Source: Spartobacteria bacterium
Lineage (GTDB): Bacteria > Verrucomicrobiota > Verrucomicrobiia > Chthoniobacterales > UBA10450
Assembly: GCA_003169975.1 (NCBI GenBank)
Contig: PNAA01000007.1
Span: forward strand, 1-64,000
DNA length: 64,000 nucleotides
Direction of reading: 5' to 3'
Part shown: in pieces, positions 52,332 to 62,087 of the stretch
Position numbering within the stretch: position 1 is the first letter of the stretch
Layout of the letters: each line of letters starts with the position of its first letter
Notes under the pieces: model-generated
Told to the model about the DNA's origin: nothing
The model's database searches: none
What the model saw: the letters and a program-made list of their open reading frames with translations, nothing else
Translations under genes and position numbers: made by a program

Positions 52332-53207
52332 ATGCAAGCTCTCGGCCAAAAACTGCAGCAGGCGCGTCTCGCCAGGAAGATCACGCTCGAGGAAGCGTCC
52401 CGCGTGACCAAGATCCGTCAATCGCGCCTCCAGGAGATCGAAGCGGAAGATTTCTCAGGCTTCTCGAGCCTCGCTTATGCCAAGGGCTTTCTGCTCATTT
52501 ATGGAAAATTTCTCGACGTCGATGTCACGCCCTATCTCGACGCGTTCGAAACGTCGAGCCACGTGAGCGTCGACGGCTATTCCTATCTGCAAGACGGACC
52601 GAGCGGTGCGCCGCCCCCCATCGTGCGCCGGGCTCCGGTGAAACGCCCGGCGCTCCTCCCTTTTATCATCGCGGTGGGGGTTCTTGTTCTCGGCTTCTAT
52701 CTCGTCAAGTTGCTGCTCGATATTCAACGCATCACGCCGTCGCGCACCGCCGCGCCGGTCGCGGTCGCGTCCGCGACACCCCGGCCCTCCGCCCCGCCGG
52801 TCGGAAATATTGCCGCGCCCCGCGCTCTCGCGGTGGAAAGCGCACCCGCGAGCGAGGCCCGCGTCACGGCGACGCCGCCGATCACCCTGGAAGCGGCGGA
52901 GCCTTCCCCGACCGAGCCGGAAGTGCGCCGCGCGGAGGCGGTCCATCCCGAGGATTTGATCGCGTCGCAGGCTGCGCCGGCGCGCGCCAACCGGGTGCAG
53001 ATTACGCCGGTGCGGAAAACGTATCTTCGCGTGACGGTCGATAAGAATCCGGAGCCGGCCTTCGACGGCTGGTTGGATCCGTCCGACCCGCCGCTTTCAT
53101 TTCGCGGGCGGCACGTCAGGGTAAAAGTGTTGGAACGCGGGGCGGTGCAGATCACGAAAAACGGAGCGGCGCTCGTGACGGGCGATGCCGATGTCACCTT
53201 TGAATAG
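52332..53207 (+). CDS. RodZ-like HTH membrane protein
   Basis: 291 residues: a cytoplasmic HTH_25 domain (LGQKLQQARLARKITLEEAS, IEAEDFSGFSSLAYAKGFLL), one helix (LLPFIIAVGVLVLGFYLVKL), an Ala/Pro-rich linker and a periplasmic DUF4115-like domain (YLRVTVDKNPEPAFDGWLDP). RodZ links MreB to the cell-wall machinery; the order ftsK, rodZ, rimO is widespread. Starts 12 bp after ftsK and overlaps rimO by 23 bp, so translation is coupled. Confidence 0.85.
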   Translation: MQALGQKLQQARLARKITLEEASRVTKIRQSRLQEIEAEDFSGFSSLAYAKGFLLIYGKFLDVDVTPYLDAFETSSHVSVDGYSYLQDGPSGAPPPIVRRAPVKRPALLPFIIAVGVLVLGFYLVKLLLDIQRITPSRTAAPVAVASATPRPSAPPVGNIAAPRALAVESAPASEARVTATPPITLEAAEPSPTEPEVRRAEAVHPEDLIASQAAPARANRVQITPVRKTYLRVTVDKNPEPAFDGWLDPSDPPLSFRGRHVRVKVLERGAVQITKNGAALVTGDADVTFE

Positions 53208-54579
53208 CGCGCCCGACGCCGTGACCAGCCTAACGACGGTCGGAATGATCAGTCTCGGCTGCGCCAAGAACCTGGTCGATGCCGAGATCATGCTGGGCAG
53301 CGTGCTGGAGCGCGGGATGCAGATCACGCCGCACGCGGCCGAAGCGGATGTGCTGGTGGTGAACACCTGCGCCTTCATCGACTCGGCGAAGGAGGAATCG
53401 ATCGAAGCGATTCTCGAGGCGCATCAGCAGCGCGGGCTCGGAAAGCGGCCTAACCAAAAGCTGATTGTGAGCGGCTGCATGTCCCAGCGTTTTGCGAAGG
53501 AGTTGCGTGAACAGTTGCCGGAAGTCGACGCTTTCATCGGGCTCGATCAGGTGCGCGAACTGGGCGCGATCATCGAGCGGGTGGTGAGCGCGCAGAGCGA
53601 GCCGGGGGAAAGTTTCGTCACCGCGCGGCCGACTTACATTCCCGATTGGGACACGCCGCGCTTCCGCCTTACCCCGGCGCACAGTGTTTATTTGAAAATC
53701 GCCGAGGGCTGCAATCACCCGTGCAGCTTTTGTGTCATTCCTCAGATGCGCGGCCGGCATCGCAGCCGCCCGCCCGCCTCGGTCCTCGCGGAGATTCGCC
53801 GCCTCGCGGCCGAAGGGGTGAAGGAAATCAACCTGATCAGCCAGGATACCACTTACTACGGAATGGATTTGTGGGCAGCGAAGGCCGGACCGCGCCAGCC
53901 GGTCGATTCGTCGCGCGGTCCGACGCTGGCCGCTTTGCTCCGCGCGATCGAGGAAATCGAGGGCGATTTCTGGGTCCGCCTCCTTTACACGCATCCAGCG
54001 CACTGGAGCGACGAACTGATCGAGACGATCGCGCAGGGCGGCAAAGTGGCGCGCTACATCGACGTGCCGTTACAGCACATCGACGAAGCGATGCTCGGCC
54101 GGATGCGTCGCGAAACGACCCGCGCCCACATCGAGGATTTGATCGTTAGGCTGCGCGCCGGGGTTCCGGGAATCGCCTTGCGGACCACCTTTATCGTCGG
54201 TTTTCCGGGCGAGACGGAGGCGGAGTTTGAGTCGCTCCTCGAATTCATCGAACGGGTGCGATTTGAGCGGCTCGGGATTTTCAAATACTCGCAGGAGGAA
54301 GGCTCGCGCGCGGCGAAGATGCCCGGGCAGATTTCCGCGGCGCAGAAAAACGCCCGGCACCGGCGGGCGATGACGCTGCAACAAAAAATCGCGCGTGAAA
54401 TCGCCGCGGCGAAAGTCGGGGGCGAGTTCAAACTCCTGGTCGACCAGCCGTTCATCGCGCGGACCGAAGCGGACGCCCCGGACGTCGACGCGCGCGTCCT
54501 GCTGGCCGAAGCCGCGCCGGTCGGCGAATTCGTTAGGCGAAAAATCACCGGCGCGCGGGGCTACGACCTGCTCGCCTGA
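53185..54579 (+). CDS. rimO: Ribosomal protein S12 methylthiotransferase RimO
   Basis: 464 residues. The UPF0004 domain (GMISLGCAKNLVDAEIMLGS; three Cys for the second cluster), the radical SAM motif CNHPCSFCVIPQMRGRHRSR and a C-terminal TRAM domain (GGEFKLLVDQPFIARTEADA). Adds a methylthio group to the conserved Asp of ribosomal protein S12. All cluster cysteines present. Start within the rodZ-like gene; a second Met (MISLGCAKN) is possible. Confidence 0.95.
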   Translation: MPMSPLNSAPDAVTSLTTVGMISLGCAKNLVDAEIMLGSVLERGMQITPHAAEADVLVVNTCAFIDSAKEESIEAILEAHQQRGLGKRPNQKLIVSGCMSQRFAKELREQLPEVDAFIGLDQVRELGAIIERVVSAQSEPGESFVTARPTYIPDWDTPRFRLTPAHSVYLKIAEGCNHPCSFCVIPQMRGRHRSRPPASVLAEIRRLAAEGVKEINLISQDTTYYGMDLWAAKAGPRQPVDSSRGPTLAALLRAIEEIEGDFWVRLLYTHPAHWSDELIETIAQGGKVARYIDVPLQHIDEAMLGRMRRETTRAHIEDLIVRLRAGVPGIALRTTFIVGFPGETEAEFESLLEFIERVRFERLGIFKYSQEEGSRAAKMPGQISAAQKNARHRRAMTLQQKIAREIAAAKVGGEFKLLVDQPFIARTEADAPDVDARVLLAEAAPVGEFVRRKITGARGYDLLA

Positions 54580-54661
54580 ACGATTGGGGATTGACACTCC
54601 GGGCAATGCCTGAGAGACACGTTGCCGGCGCAGTCGCGGAGAGCAATTTAATCCTGTTGTT

Positions 54662-55447
54662 ATGGCCGATTTGAACGAACCGAAAAAAGAGACCGTTCGA
54701 ATTACTTTACCTCCGCGGACCCCGCAACGGCCCACAGTGCCGGTGGAAAAAGAAACGGCGCGCATCAGCTTGCCGAATCGGCCGCCGGGTTCGCCCGCTG
54801 CGGCCACACCGCTGGCGGCGAGCGCACGGCCAACTTCGCCGGCTCCCGCCCGCCCGCCGCCGCCGCCATCGGTTGCGCCAAAGCCTTTGCCACCTTCTGG
54901 GGGTGCGCCGGCTAATCGCCCGCCCGCGCCGCCCATGGCCCGGCCACCCGCTCCCGCCCCGCCGGGAGCGATCCGTCCGCCGAATATTTCACCTCCACCC
55001 GCCGCCTTCAGGCCGCCATCTTCCTCACCGCCAGCGGAAGTGAAAGCAGCTCTTCCGCCTCCGCCCGCGGAAATGAAAGCACCACTGCCGCTCGCCGGGC
55101 CAAGGCCGCCCGCCCCGCCACCATCCAGGCCGCCTCCAGCGCCGCCCAAGCCCGGGATATTCCCGACGAAAACGCCAATGGAAAACTCTGGCGCGCAGAC
55201 TGGCCCGCGTAAGGAAACTGCCCGCATCGGCCCCACCCCGGATTCGCCGATGAAAGCCACGGTGCGGTTGGGCAACGTCCAGCCGGCGAGTGTCCCGTCG
55301 GCCGGGGTCATCCGGACCGCGCCGCCGTTAGTTGCCAGTCCGCCGCCGGCGGGGTTGGTTGAATCCGTCCCGCTGCAGCTTTGCTGGGCCTTGCTCGGCC
55401 TTTCCGCGCTAGCCTTGCTCATTCAACTCTGGACTTATTTTTTTTAA
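54662..55447 (+). CDS. Proline-rich tail-anchored membrane protein
   Basis: 261 residues: two short motifs KKETVRITLPPRTPQ and KETARISLPNRPPG, a central Pro/Ala-rich region (about 50-175), another ETARIGPTPDSPMKATVRLG copy, and a single C-terminal helix (LQLCWALLGLSALALLIQLW). The repeated ETxRI-LP motif is seen in Verrucomicrobia proteins next to trxA. Function unknown; probably a tail-anchored scaffold. The composition follows from low complexity, so homology beyond the motifs is weak. Confidence 0.75.
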   Translation: MADLNEPKKETVRITLPPRTPQRPTVPVEKETARISLPNRPPGSPAAATPLAASARPTSPAPARPPPPPSVAPKPLPPSGGAPANRPPAPPMARPPAPAPPGAIRPPNISPPPAAFRPPSSSPPAEVKAALPPPPAEMKAPLPLAGPRPPAPPPSRPPPAPPKPGIFPTKTPMENSGAQTGPRKETARIGPTPDSPMKATVRLGNVQPASVPSAGVIRTAPPLVASPPPAGLVESVPLQLCWALLGLSALALLIQLWTYFF

Positions 55448-55454
55448 AAGACTC

Positions 55455-55784
55455 ATGGAAAACGGCACCGCAGTAACGATCGACGAATCAAATTTTGACC
55501 AGGAAGTGATGAAAAGCGCGCAACCCGTGCTAGTCGATTTCTGGGCCGAATGGTGCGGCCCGTGCAAGATGATTGCGCCGATCCTCGACGAGATCGCGAA
55601 GGAAAACGCCGGCACGGTCAAGGTCGCGAAAGTGAACGTCGATCACAACCAAAGCCTGTCGTTTCGCTACAATATTCGCGCGATCCCGACCCTGCTCTTC
55701 TTCAAGGACGGACAGGTGCGTGACCAGGTCACCGGCATGGCGAGCAAGAAGGACCTGCTCAACCGGATCGCGGCGCTCGCCTAA
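55455..55784 (+). CDS. trxA: Thioredoxin
   Basis: 109 residues with the active site FWAEWCGPCKMIAPILDEIA, the cis-Pro loop IRAIPTLLFFKDG and the C-terminal helix. Cytoplasmic disulfide reductant. The stop codon TAA lies inside a GCCTAACGA word (55779-55787), which with flanking bases makes a small inverted repeat (GCTCG, CGAGC) that could aid termination. Confidence 0.95.
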   Translation: MENGTAVTIDESNFDQEVMKSAQPVLVDFWAEWCGPCKMIAPILDEIAKENAGTVKVAKVNVDHNQSLSFRYNIRAIPTLLFFKDGQVRDQVTGMASKKDLLNRIAALA

Positions 55785-55927
55785 CGAGCAGGTCGCCTGC
55801 ATTTGTCATCCTGATCCGCGTCGACGGCGGAGAACCTCGCTTTCGCTCGAAATGACACGGTGCGGCAAACTTCGCCCTTGCCGCGCACGCGTATGGTTCG
55901 TTAACGTCGCCGCCGATCGTCCGACCC

Positions 55928-56762
55928 ATGCACAAGCCGCACCTCACTTTCTGGCAAATCTGGAACATGAGCTTCGGCTTTCTTGGCATCCAGTTTGGCT
56001 GGGGCCGGCTCGGGCGGCGCCGTCCGTATTTTCTGGCCGGCGCGATTCTCAGCTCGCTGGCGCTGATTGCCATGCCCAACGCCAGCACCGTCTGGATGGC
56101 GGCCGGGCTGCTCTGGATTCTCGACGCTTCGATCAACATCAGCATGGAGCCGTTCCGCGCTTTCGTGGCGGACAAGTTGCCGGAAGAACAACGCTCGACC
56201 GGCTTCTCGATGCAGAGTTTGTTCATCGGGCTCGGCGCGGTGATTGCCTCCGGCCTGCCTTGGATGATGACGAACTGGTTTCACATCACCGCCGCGGCCG
56301 GGTTGCTCTCGGTCGGTTTCATTCACGGGATGGAAAATCGGGCCTGGCTTCACTTATCGTTAGGGCTGGTCGGGATTGCCTGGGCCAGTATCCTCGCCAT
56401 GCCTTATGCATGCTGGCGGGCGCGCTCCGCCGGAGAAAACCGGCGTTTACATGGGCATTTTCAATTTCTTCATCGTCCTGCCCGAGATCGCGGCGGCGCT
56501 TTGTTTCGACAAACTGATGGGCAGCGTCCTGCACAATAGCCAGGTCGCCGCGGTCATGATCGGCGGCGGCTTTCTTTGCCTCGCCGCCGTTCTCGTCCAA
56601 TTCGTTAGGGAAACACCCGCGGCGGTCGAACAACTGGACCGCGTGGTCGAAGAGGAGGGCATGCTGCCGACCATGACTCCGCCCGAGAGCCCGCTTGGCG
56701 CAGTCGTGAGCAACATCCGATGGCACGCCTCCTTTTTCGCGCGCTCGCGGCGCTTGGCCTGA
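55928..56762 (+). pseudogene. Sugar-type MFS transporter (SUC/GPH-like), deleted and frameshifted
   Basis: The start MHKPHLTFWQIWNMSFGFLG and FGW jump directly to GRLGRRRPYFLAGAILSSLA (a loop of about 45 residues is missing), then FVADKLPEEQRSTGFSMQSL, another gap, and HLSLGLVGIAWASILAMPYA. Near 56405 the frame changes to APPEKTGVYMGIFNFFIVLP, then VMIGGGFLCLAAVLVQFVRE. This is the family of sucrose/maltose proton symporters that often precede amylases. Three lesions make it inactive; the end overlaps the amylase start. Confidence 0.75.
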
Positions 56763-59194
56763 TGTCGACGGTGCTCGCAAGCGACGGTCCACGAGTGGAA
56801 TTCATTGTCAGGCAGGAACGACTCGAGATCGCATTCCCGGGGGCCGATCTTAGCCCCGGGAAGACATTTTTCGTGGCCCGTCGCGCCGGCCAGGATCTGG
56901 GATCCGCGGTCATCCCGTTCGGCGAAAATTTCGAGGGCTCCACCGTCTTTCTGCCGTTTCAAGCCGACCGGCTCTACTTCGTGCAGATTGGGCATGAGGC
57001 CGGCAGGATTTTCGAACGGCGTTGGGAAAATTGGAAATGGAGCGAGCGGCGCACCGCGCCTAACGATGTCGAATGGGACGGTGCCCGATCCGTTCTTCGG
57101 CTGCCTCTGGCGGGTTTGCCGGGCAAAGTCGACGCGGCGGTTTACGCCAAGGACTTTGGCGAGGGCAAGACCTGGGGCCGCCTCGTCGCCTCTCAGGATC
57201 CCGCGGTTATCCCCGGGGAGGGCGACAAATACATCCCGCATTATTGCGAAGTCGATTTCCGCGCGAAGGACGCGCCGGCCGTCAAAGTCCGCGGCCGGCT
57301 CGGGCACGATGCCGACCGGCCGCGGATCTACCAGCTTTTCGTTAGGCTGTTTGGCAACCTCAACGAAACCCGTCAACCGAACGGCACCCTGGCCGCGAAC
57401 GGAGTCGGCAAGTTCAACGACATCAATGACGCGGCGTTGCACTCTCTGCAGAAGCTCGGTTTTTCGCATGTCTGGCTGACCGGCGTGCTGCAGCAGGCGA
57501 CCGGCACCGATCACTCCGATATTGGCCAGCCGGTGGACGATCCGGACTTGCTCAAGGGAATCGCGGGCAGCCCGTATGCGATCAAGGATTACTTCGATGT
57601 TTGCCCCGATTACGCGGTCGATCCAAAGAAGCGCCTAACGGAATTTAAGGCACTCCTCGATCGCCTGCATCAGCATCGACTCAAAGCCCTGATCGATTTT
57701 GTCCCCAACCACGTCGCACGCTGCTATCACTCCGACATCAAGCCGGAGATCAACTTCGGGACGAATGACGATCGCTCGCGCTTTTTCGATCCGCGGAACA
57801 ACTTCTTCTATCTCCAGCCCGACGGAGACGGCCCTCCGCTGAAGATGCCCACCTGGCAGGACGGCGTCGCGCTCAGCCCGACCTGCAAGCTGGCCGGGAT
57901 GCAATGCGACGGCCGTTTCGACGGGGAGCTGGAGCACGGCAAGGTCACGGGCAACAACGTCGTCAGTTGGAAACCCAGCCTCAACGATTGGTACGAGACG
58001 GTGAAACTGAACTACGGCTTCGATTTCACCGACCCGGCAAAACAGCGGCGCGCCTATCCCAGTGCCTGGCATCCCGACGCGCCGCTCCCCGATACCTGGA
58101 CGAAAATGGACCAGGTGATCGCCTGCTGGCAGGGGATGGGGGTCGACGGTTTTCGCTGCGACATGTCGCACATGGAGCCGCCCGAGTTTTGGAAATGGCT
58201 CATCGGCCGGGCTCGCGATCGGTCGCCTGACGTTTTCTTCATGGGCGAAGCCTACGACAGTGATCCCGCGAAAGTTCCGGGCGGCGATCCGGTCATTTCC
58301 CTGCTCCACGGTGGTAAGTCGAACGTCATGTTCGACCTTCTCGACGCCGGCTTCGACGCGGTCTACGACGACCCGAGTTACAAGGCGTTGAAAAATATCT
58401 ACGACGGCCCGGGCTGGGCCAACGATCTCGATCACGTGCGCTCTGACGATTTCATTTTCGAAAACTCGGTTCGTTATGCTGAGAACCACGATGAAGTCCG
58501 CCTCGCAAGTCGCGACAATTGGGGCGGCCTCGGCATGAAGGTCGGACGACCTGTGGCGGCCATCCTTTACGGGATCGGGCGTGGCTCATTGATGCTCTAC
58601 AATGGCCAGGAAGTCGGCGAGCCGGCGGCGGGCGCGGAAGGATTCGGTGGGGACGACGCGCGCACGACGATTTTCGATTACTGGTCGATGCCGGAGTTGG
58701 TGAAGTGGACTAACGGACATAAATACGACGGGGCCAGGCTCTCCGCCGACCAGACGCAGTTGCGCGAGGGTTACGGACGCCTCTTGGCCGTCACGAACGA
58801 GCCGGCTTTCCGCGACGGCGCTTTCTTCTCTTTGAATCCGGCGAACAACCAGAACCCGAAATTTGGCCAGATCGGAACAGAACCGGCCGGCGGCCATTGG
58901 CTCTACGCGTTCCTCCGCTTTGATCCGGCCTCGCGGCAGCGTTTCCTCGGCGTGGTAAATCTTCATCCCAAAGAGGCATTGCCAGAGACGCGCATCTTTT
59001 TCCCCGACGCGGCGATCGAGTTTCTGCGTTTTGCGCCTAACGAAGGTAAGACTCTTCATTTCGTTGAGCGTCTTGCCGGCGATCTCGAGTTAACGATCAA
59101 CCGCTCATCATTGGGCGGCCCGGATGGACTGGCGCTGCCGCCGTTGGCGCCGCTCACCCCATGTTTTTTTGAAATCAGCCCGCTTAACGATTAG
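56720..59194 (+). CDS. Secreted GH13 alpha-amylase family enzyme
   Basis: 824 residues from MARLLFRALAALGLMSTVLA (signal peptide). An N-terminal beta domain (about 25-200), then the GH13 barrel: ALIDFVPNHVA (region I), MGVDGFRCDMSHMEP (region II, nucleophile Asp), DVFFMGEAYDSDPAK (region III, acid Glu) and VRYAENHDEVR (region IV, Asp), all catalytic residues intact, and a C-terminal beta domain. Probably degrades alpha-glucans outside the cytoplasm; fine specificity is unclear. Four uptake-like words lie in it, two as PN (CCT AAC) and one as VR (GTT AGG). Confidence 0.9.
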   Translation: MARLLFRALAALGLMSTVLASDGPRVEFIVRQERLEIAFPGADLSPGKTFFVARRAGQDLGSAVIPFGENFEGSTVFLPFQADRLYFVQIGHEAGRIFERRWENWKWSERRTAPNDVEWDGARSVLRLPLAGLPGKVDAAVYAKDFGEGKTWGRLVASQDPAVIPGEGDKYIPHYCEVDFRAKDAPAVKVRGRLGHDADRPRIYQLFVRLFGNLNETRQPNGTLAANGVGKFNDINDAALHSLQKLGFSHVWLTGVLQQATGTDHSDIGQPVDDPDLLKGIAGSPYAIKDYFDVCPDYAVDPKKRLTEFKALLDRLHQHRLKALIDFVPNHVARCYHSDIKPEINFGTNDDRSRFFDPRNNFFYLQPDGDGPPLKMPTWQDGVALSPTCKLAGMQCDGRFDGELEHGKVTGNNVVSWKPSLNDWYETVKLNYGFDFTDPAKQRRAYPSAWHPDAPLPDTWTKMDQVIACWQGMGVDGFRCDMSHMEPPEFWKWLIGRARDRSPDVFFMGEAYDSDPAKVPGGDPVISLLHGGKSNVMFDLLDAGFDAVYDDPSYKALKNIYDGPGWANDLDHVRSDDFIFENSVRYAENHDEVRLASRDNWGGLGMKVGRPVAAILYGIGRGSLMLYNGQEVGEPAAGAEGFGGDDARTTIFDYWSMPELVKWTNGHKYDGARLSADQTQLREGYGRLLAVTNEPAFRDGAFFSLNPANNQNPKFGQIGTEPAGGHWLYAFLRFDPASRQRFLGVVNLHPKEALPETRIFFPDAAIEFLRFAPNEGKTLHFVERLAGDLELTINRSSLGGPDGLALPPLAPLTPCFFEISPLND

Positions 59195-59671
59195 TGTCTT
59201 TATGCGCTCGTTTGCGGGCTGACGGCGCAGGCGAGCGAGCTTTTCCTCGGGCCCATCCCCGTGCAATTCGTTCCCGCGGGCTCGAAGATCGTGCTCGATC
59301 TTCATCGCTTCTATCAACCGACGAAGGCCTCGAAGGTGGCTGTCGGTGGCGCGCCTTTCGTTCAGATCGGCTTCGATCGCGCCACCCTTCAATTACAGAT
59401 CATGGTGGAATCGCCGGCGCATGGCTTGATCGATTTGCCGGTCGACGTGAGCGACGCCAAACAGCGGATTGCCGACGAACTCACGGGCGCAACTGCGTCG
59501 GTCGAGCATGGTCGAATGGAAGTCACTGTCGGACCGCATTCTGCCGCCTTCTTCGCGCCGGCGCGCCAGCAGTGCAGCAAATCAGAAGAAGCGAGAAGGC
59601 ACCGGCAGAACCTGGACATGCGGAAGCATGTCCAGTCTGCCGCAAACGGATCGCGGTCTCGGGTCAAGTGA
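59195..59671 (+). pseudogene. N-terminal fragment of a second secreted glucan-type enzyme
   Basis: Immediately after the amylase TAG and in the same frame: LYALVCGLTAQASELFLGPI (signal-peptide end), VQFVPAGSKIVLDLHRFYQP, LQLQIMVESPAHGLIDLPVD and HGRMEVTVGPHSAAFFAPA. It looks like the N-terminal beta domain of a glycoside hydrolase, cut off where a REP-like palindrome lies (59614). No ATG, GTG or TTG precedes the signal peptide; GTG 59261 would start inside. Remnant of the same sugar cluster. Confidence 0.45.
59614..59633. repeat. REP-like single palindrome
   Basis: GGACATGCGGAAGCATGTCC, identical to the left palindrome of the element at 63328; its flanks (CAGAACCTGGAC left, AGTCTGCCG right) also match that element. 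It serves as the hairpin between the convergent fragment and the FAD oxidoreductase gene. Confidence 0.8.
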
Positions 59672-59680
59672 TACACTGGG

Positions 59681-61267
59681 CTAGGTCTGCCCCGACCTGA
59701 CGCGCTCAAGCACTTTCATGGCGGCATTGTGACCGGGGATGCCGCTGACCGCTCCGCCACGTTGGGCGCTGGAGCCGCAGAGATAGACATTCTCGTACTC
59801 GGTCTCGACACCCCATTTCCCGGTCTCCTCTTTGGTCTCAGCAAAGGGAAATGTGAGCGCGGTCTGGAAGATGTTACCGTGGTAAAGACCGAGTGCATTT
59901 TCGATGTCGACCGGGCTTTTGCCTTCGATGCAGGGACTTCCATCCCTGGCCTGCGCAAGGCAATCCTCCAGCGGCTCTGCCAGCCACCCATTTAGACCCG
60001 CCACGAATCTCGCCTGGGCCTGCTGCCTCATCGCATCATTGTCCGCGGCGAAGAGCGGCCAGGGGGTATCGATCCCGAAAAGGGTCAGGGTGTGAAACCC
60101 CTTTGTGCGCAGTTCAGGAGACAAAATGCTGTCATCGGTCAGCGTGTGACAATAAATTTCGCTTGGCACTTTATCCGGCAGCTGACCATGCGCGGCTTGC
60201 CGATAGCTCGCTTTCATCTGCTCGTAGCTTTCGTCGATGTGGAAAGTGCCGCGGAAAGCATCGGTCGCCGCGTGCGAGTTATCCTTCAGCTTTGGCAGGC
60301 GGTGCAGGAGCATGTTGATCTTGAAGACTGAGCCCTCATTCGTGGCATCTGGTTGGTAGGGTTTACCGAGGATCTTCGCCAGCACATTCAAGCCGAAGTT
60401 AACCAACAGAAATCGCGCTTCGACCGACTGTGCCCGACCGTCGCATTCAAATTCGACGAGCGGCTTTCCCGAAAGATCGAGACGGCGAAGATCGACGCGC
60501 GTCAGCATCTCGGCGCCGTGCGCGCGCGCGGTCTGCTCCAGCTTGCGCGCTACGTTGCCCATTCCTCCTACCGGCACCTTCCATTCGCCAGTCTTATTGC
60601 CGATCAGGTGATAAAGGAAACAACGGTTCTGGAGAAGTGACTCATCGTGCGGATGAGTGAAGACACCGATCTTGGCGTCCGTGAAAACCAGCCCGCGCAC
60701 AAGATCGTCCTGGAGGTAGCGTTCAATGGCGCGTCCGAGCGGTTCCTCGACCAGGCTGCGCCAAGCCTCGCGCCCGGCGTCGCTTGAGTCGAAGCGGCGG
60801 CGGAAGTCTTCCTTCGCTGCGAGCGGCCTTAACATTGTGTCCCAAACCTGCTCGGCGAAAACGCCCGCCAGGCCGTAAAACCGCTTCATCCCGTTGAACT
60901 CGGCTTCGCTTCCGGTCAATTCGAATATTGACCGTCGACTTACTTCCTCCGAAACGTTGCTCAGGAGCAAACCGTTGTGCTGGCCGTCCCTCGCATAAGG
61001 CGTGTAGGAGGCAATCTCCCGCCGGCGCAATTCGAGATTCAGGTTTAGGTCGCGAATGATCTTTTCCGGAAAGAGGCTGACAAGATAAGAATAACGGGAG
61101 AGCCACGCGTCATAGTCAGGAAAGACTTTTTGCGAGGTCGTGGCTCCGCCGACATAATCATTTTTCTCCAACAAGAGGACACTTAGTCCCGCCCGCGACA
61201 GGTAAGCGGCGGCCACCAGTCCATTGTGGCCGGCTCCCAGGATGACAACATCGTATTTTGCTTTCAT
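59681..61267 (-). CDS. FAD-dependent oxidoreductase, phytoene-desaturase-like (PYROXD2 type)
   Basis: 528 residues with an N-terminal dinucleotide fold (YDVVILGAGHNGLVAAAYLS, LSVLLLEKNDYVGGATTSQK), a substrate region and the C-terminal FAD motif (YENVYLCGSSAQRGGAVSGI, then PGHNAAMKVLE). It belongs to the CrtI/PYROXD2 amine-oxidase superfamily. No carotenoid genes are nearby, so carotenoid desaturation is unlikely; the substrate is unknown. Confidence 0.85.
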   Translation of the reverse strand: MKAKYDVVILGAGHNGLVAAAYLSRAGLSVLLLEKNDYVGGATTSQKVFPDYDAWLSRYSYLVSLFPEKIIRDLNLNLELRRREIASYTPYARDGQHNGLLLSNVSEEVSRRSIFELTGSEAEFNGMKRFYGLAGVFAEQVWDTMLRPLAAKEDFRRRFDSSDAGREAWRSLVEEPLGRAIERYLQDDLVRGLVFTDAKIGVFTHPHDESLLQNRCFLYHLIGNKTGEWKVPVGGMGNVARKLEQTARAHGAEMLTRVDLRRLDLSGKPLVEFECDGRAQSVEARFLLVNFGLNVLAKILGKPYQPDATNEGSVFKINMLLHRLPKLKDNSHAATDAFRGTFHIDESYEQMKASYRQAAHGQLPDKVPSEIYCHTLTDDSILSPELRTKGFHTLTLFGIDTPWPLFAADNDAMRQQAQARFVAGLNGWLAEPLEDCLAQARDGSPCIEGKSPVDIENALGLYHGNIFQTALTFPFAETKEETGKWGVETEYENVYLCGSSAQRGGAVSGIPGHNAAMKVLERVRSGQT

Positions 61268-61297
61268 GCTCGAGTTTTGGTTTTGGGTTATAGCCGC

Positions 61298-62074
61298 TCA
61301 GGTTTTTCGGTGGCGGCGCGCATAAATGATGGTGGTGGCGAGCAGGCTCAAAGGGATGGCGGTGTCGGGAGAGTGAATTGCCGTCTGAAAGGCGAGCGAG
61401 CGATAAAAAAGGAAGCCATGGAGCAGTGACGCGGTGCGAAGGGCGGGCGGCAACGAAATCAGGAGCGATACGATCACGATGGCCGCCCAAAGCAGATAAC
61501 GCCATCGGTCGGGTTCGGAGGCCTTCGACCGATCGACGGGTTGGCGGCGCAGCCATCGCGCGTAAGCGATGACGACAATCACGAATCCTATGACGGTGCT
61601 GAGTTCCTGGAGAGCGAGGTAGACACAGACGGTCATCGAGGGAACCCGCAAGGCCGGCTGTTGCAGCCAGGTGATGCGGTCGACAAACCATCCATGTTCA
61701 TGGGTGAAGGCATCCCAGAAATTGTGAGTCCATGCCCCGAGTAAGAGTGAAAATATTATGATCGCCCACCTTGTCAGGCCTTTAGGAAAAGCTGGGCAAA
61801 GCGGAAGAAGCACCTGCCGGTGAGGCGCGGGAAGGGCATAACACACCGGCTTGCAGAACAGGTAGAAGATCAGCAGAAAAATCACTCCTGTAGGCAGGCA
61901 GGCGACGAAACTTCCCGGCAAAGTGTGGGCAAAAGTCGCCAGGTCGAAGCGATCGATGTAGTAGCCGAGATCCGGCGTCATGCTGCCAGCGACGAGAGCG
62001 GCGAAGTCGAGCGGTTGCGGAGAGAAGCGCCGCAACGGCAGGACAGCGGCAGGATGAGAAAGCGTCCAGGGCAT
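61298..62074 (-). CDS. DUF4184 integral membrane protein
   Basis: 258 residues beginning MPWTLSHPAAVLPLRRFSPQ with VAGSMTPDLGYY, the DUF4184 signature, then six hydrophobic segments and the conserved LLGAWTHNFWDAFTHEHGWF. The His/Asp pattern resembles YdjM/metal-dependent membrane hydrolases. Function unknown. 13 bp separate it from the methyltransferase gene upstream. Confidence 0.85.
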   Translation of the reverse strand: MPWTLSHPAAVLPLRRFSPQPLDFAALVAGSMTPDLGYYIDRFDLATFAHTLPGSFVACLPTGVIFLLIFYLFCKPVCYALPAPHRQVLLPLCPAFPKGLTRWAIIIFSLLLGAWTHNFWDAFTHEHGWFVDRITWLQQPALRVPSMTVCVYLALQELSTVIGFVIVVIAYARWLRRQPVDRSKASEPDRWRYLLWAAIVIVSLLISLPPALRTASLLHGFLFYRSLAFQTAIHSPDTAIPLSLLATTIIYARRHRKT

Positions 62075-62087
62075 GCTAGCGCGACCC

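Noticed and set aside
54070-55422. A 450-codon minus-strand frame rich in Gly/Ala
   Set aside because: It is the complement of the proline-rich gene and of rimO; the Gly runs are reversed Pro codons.
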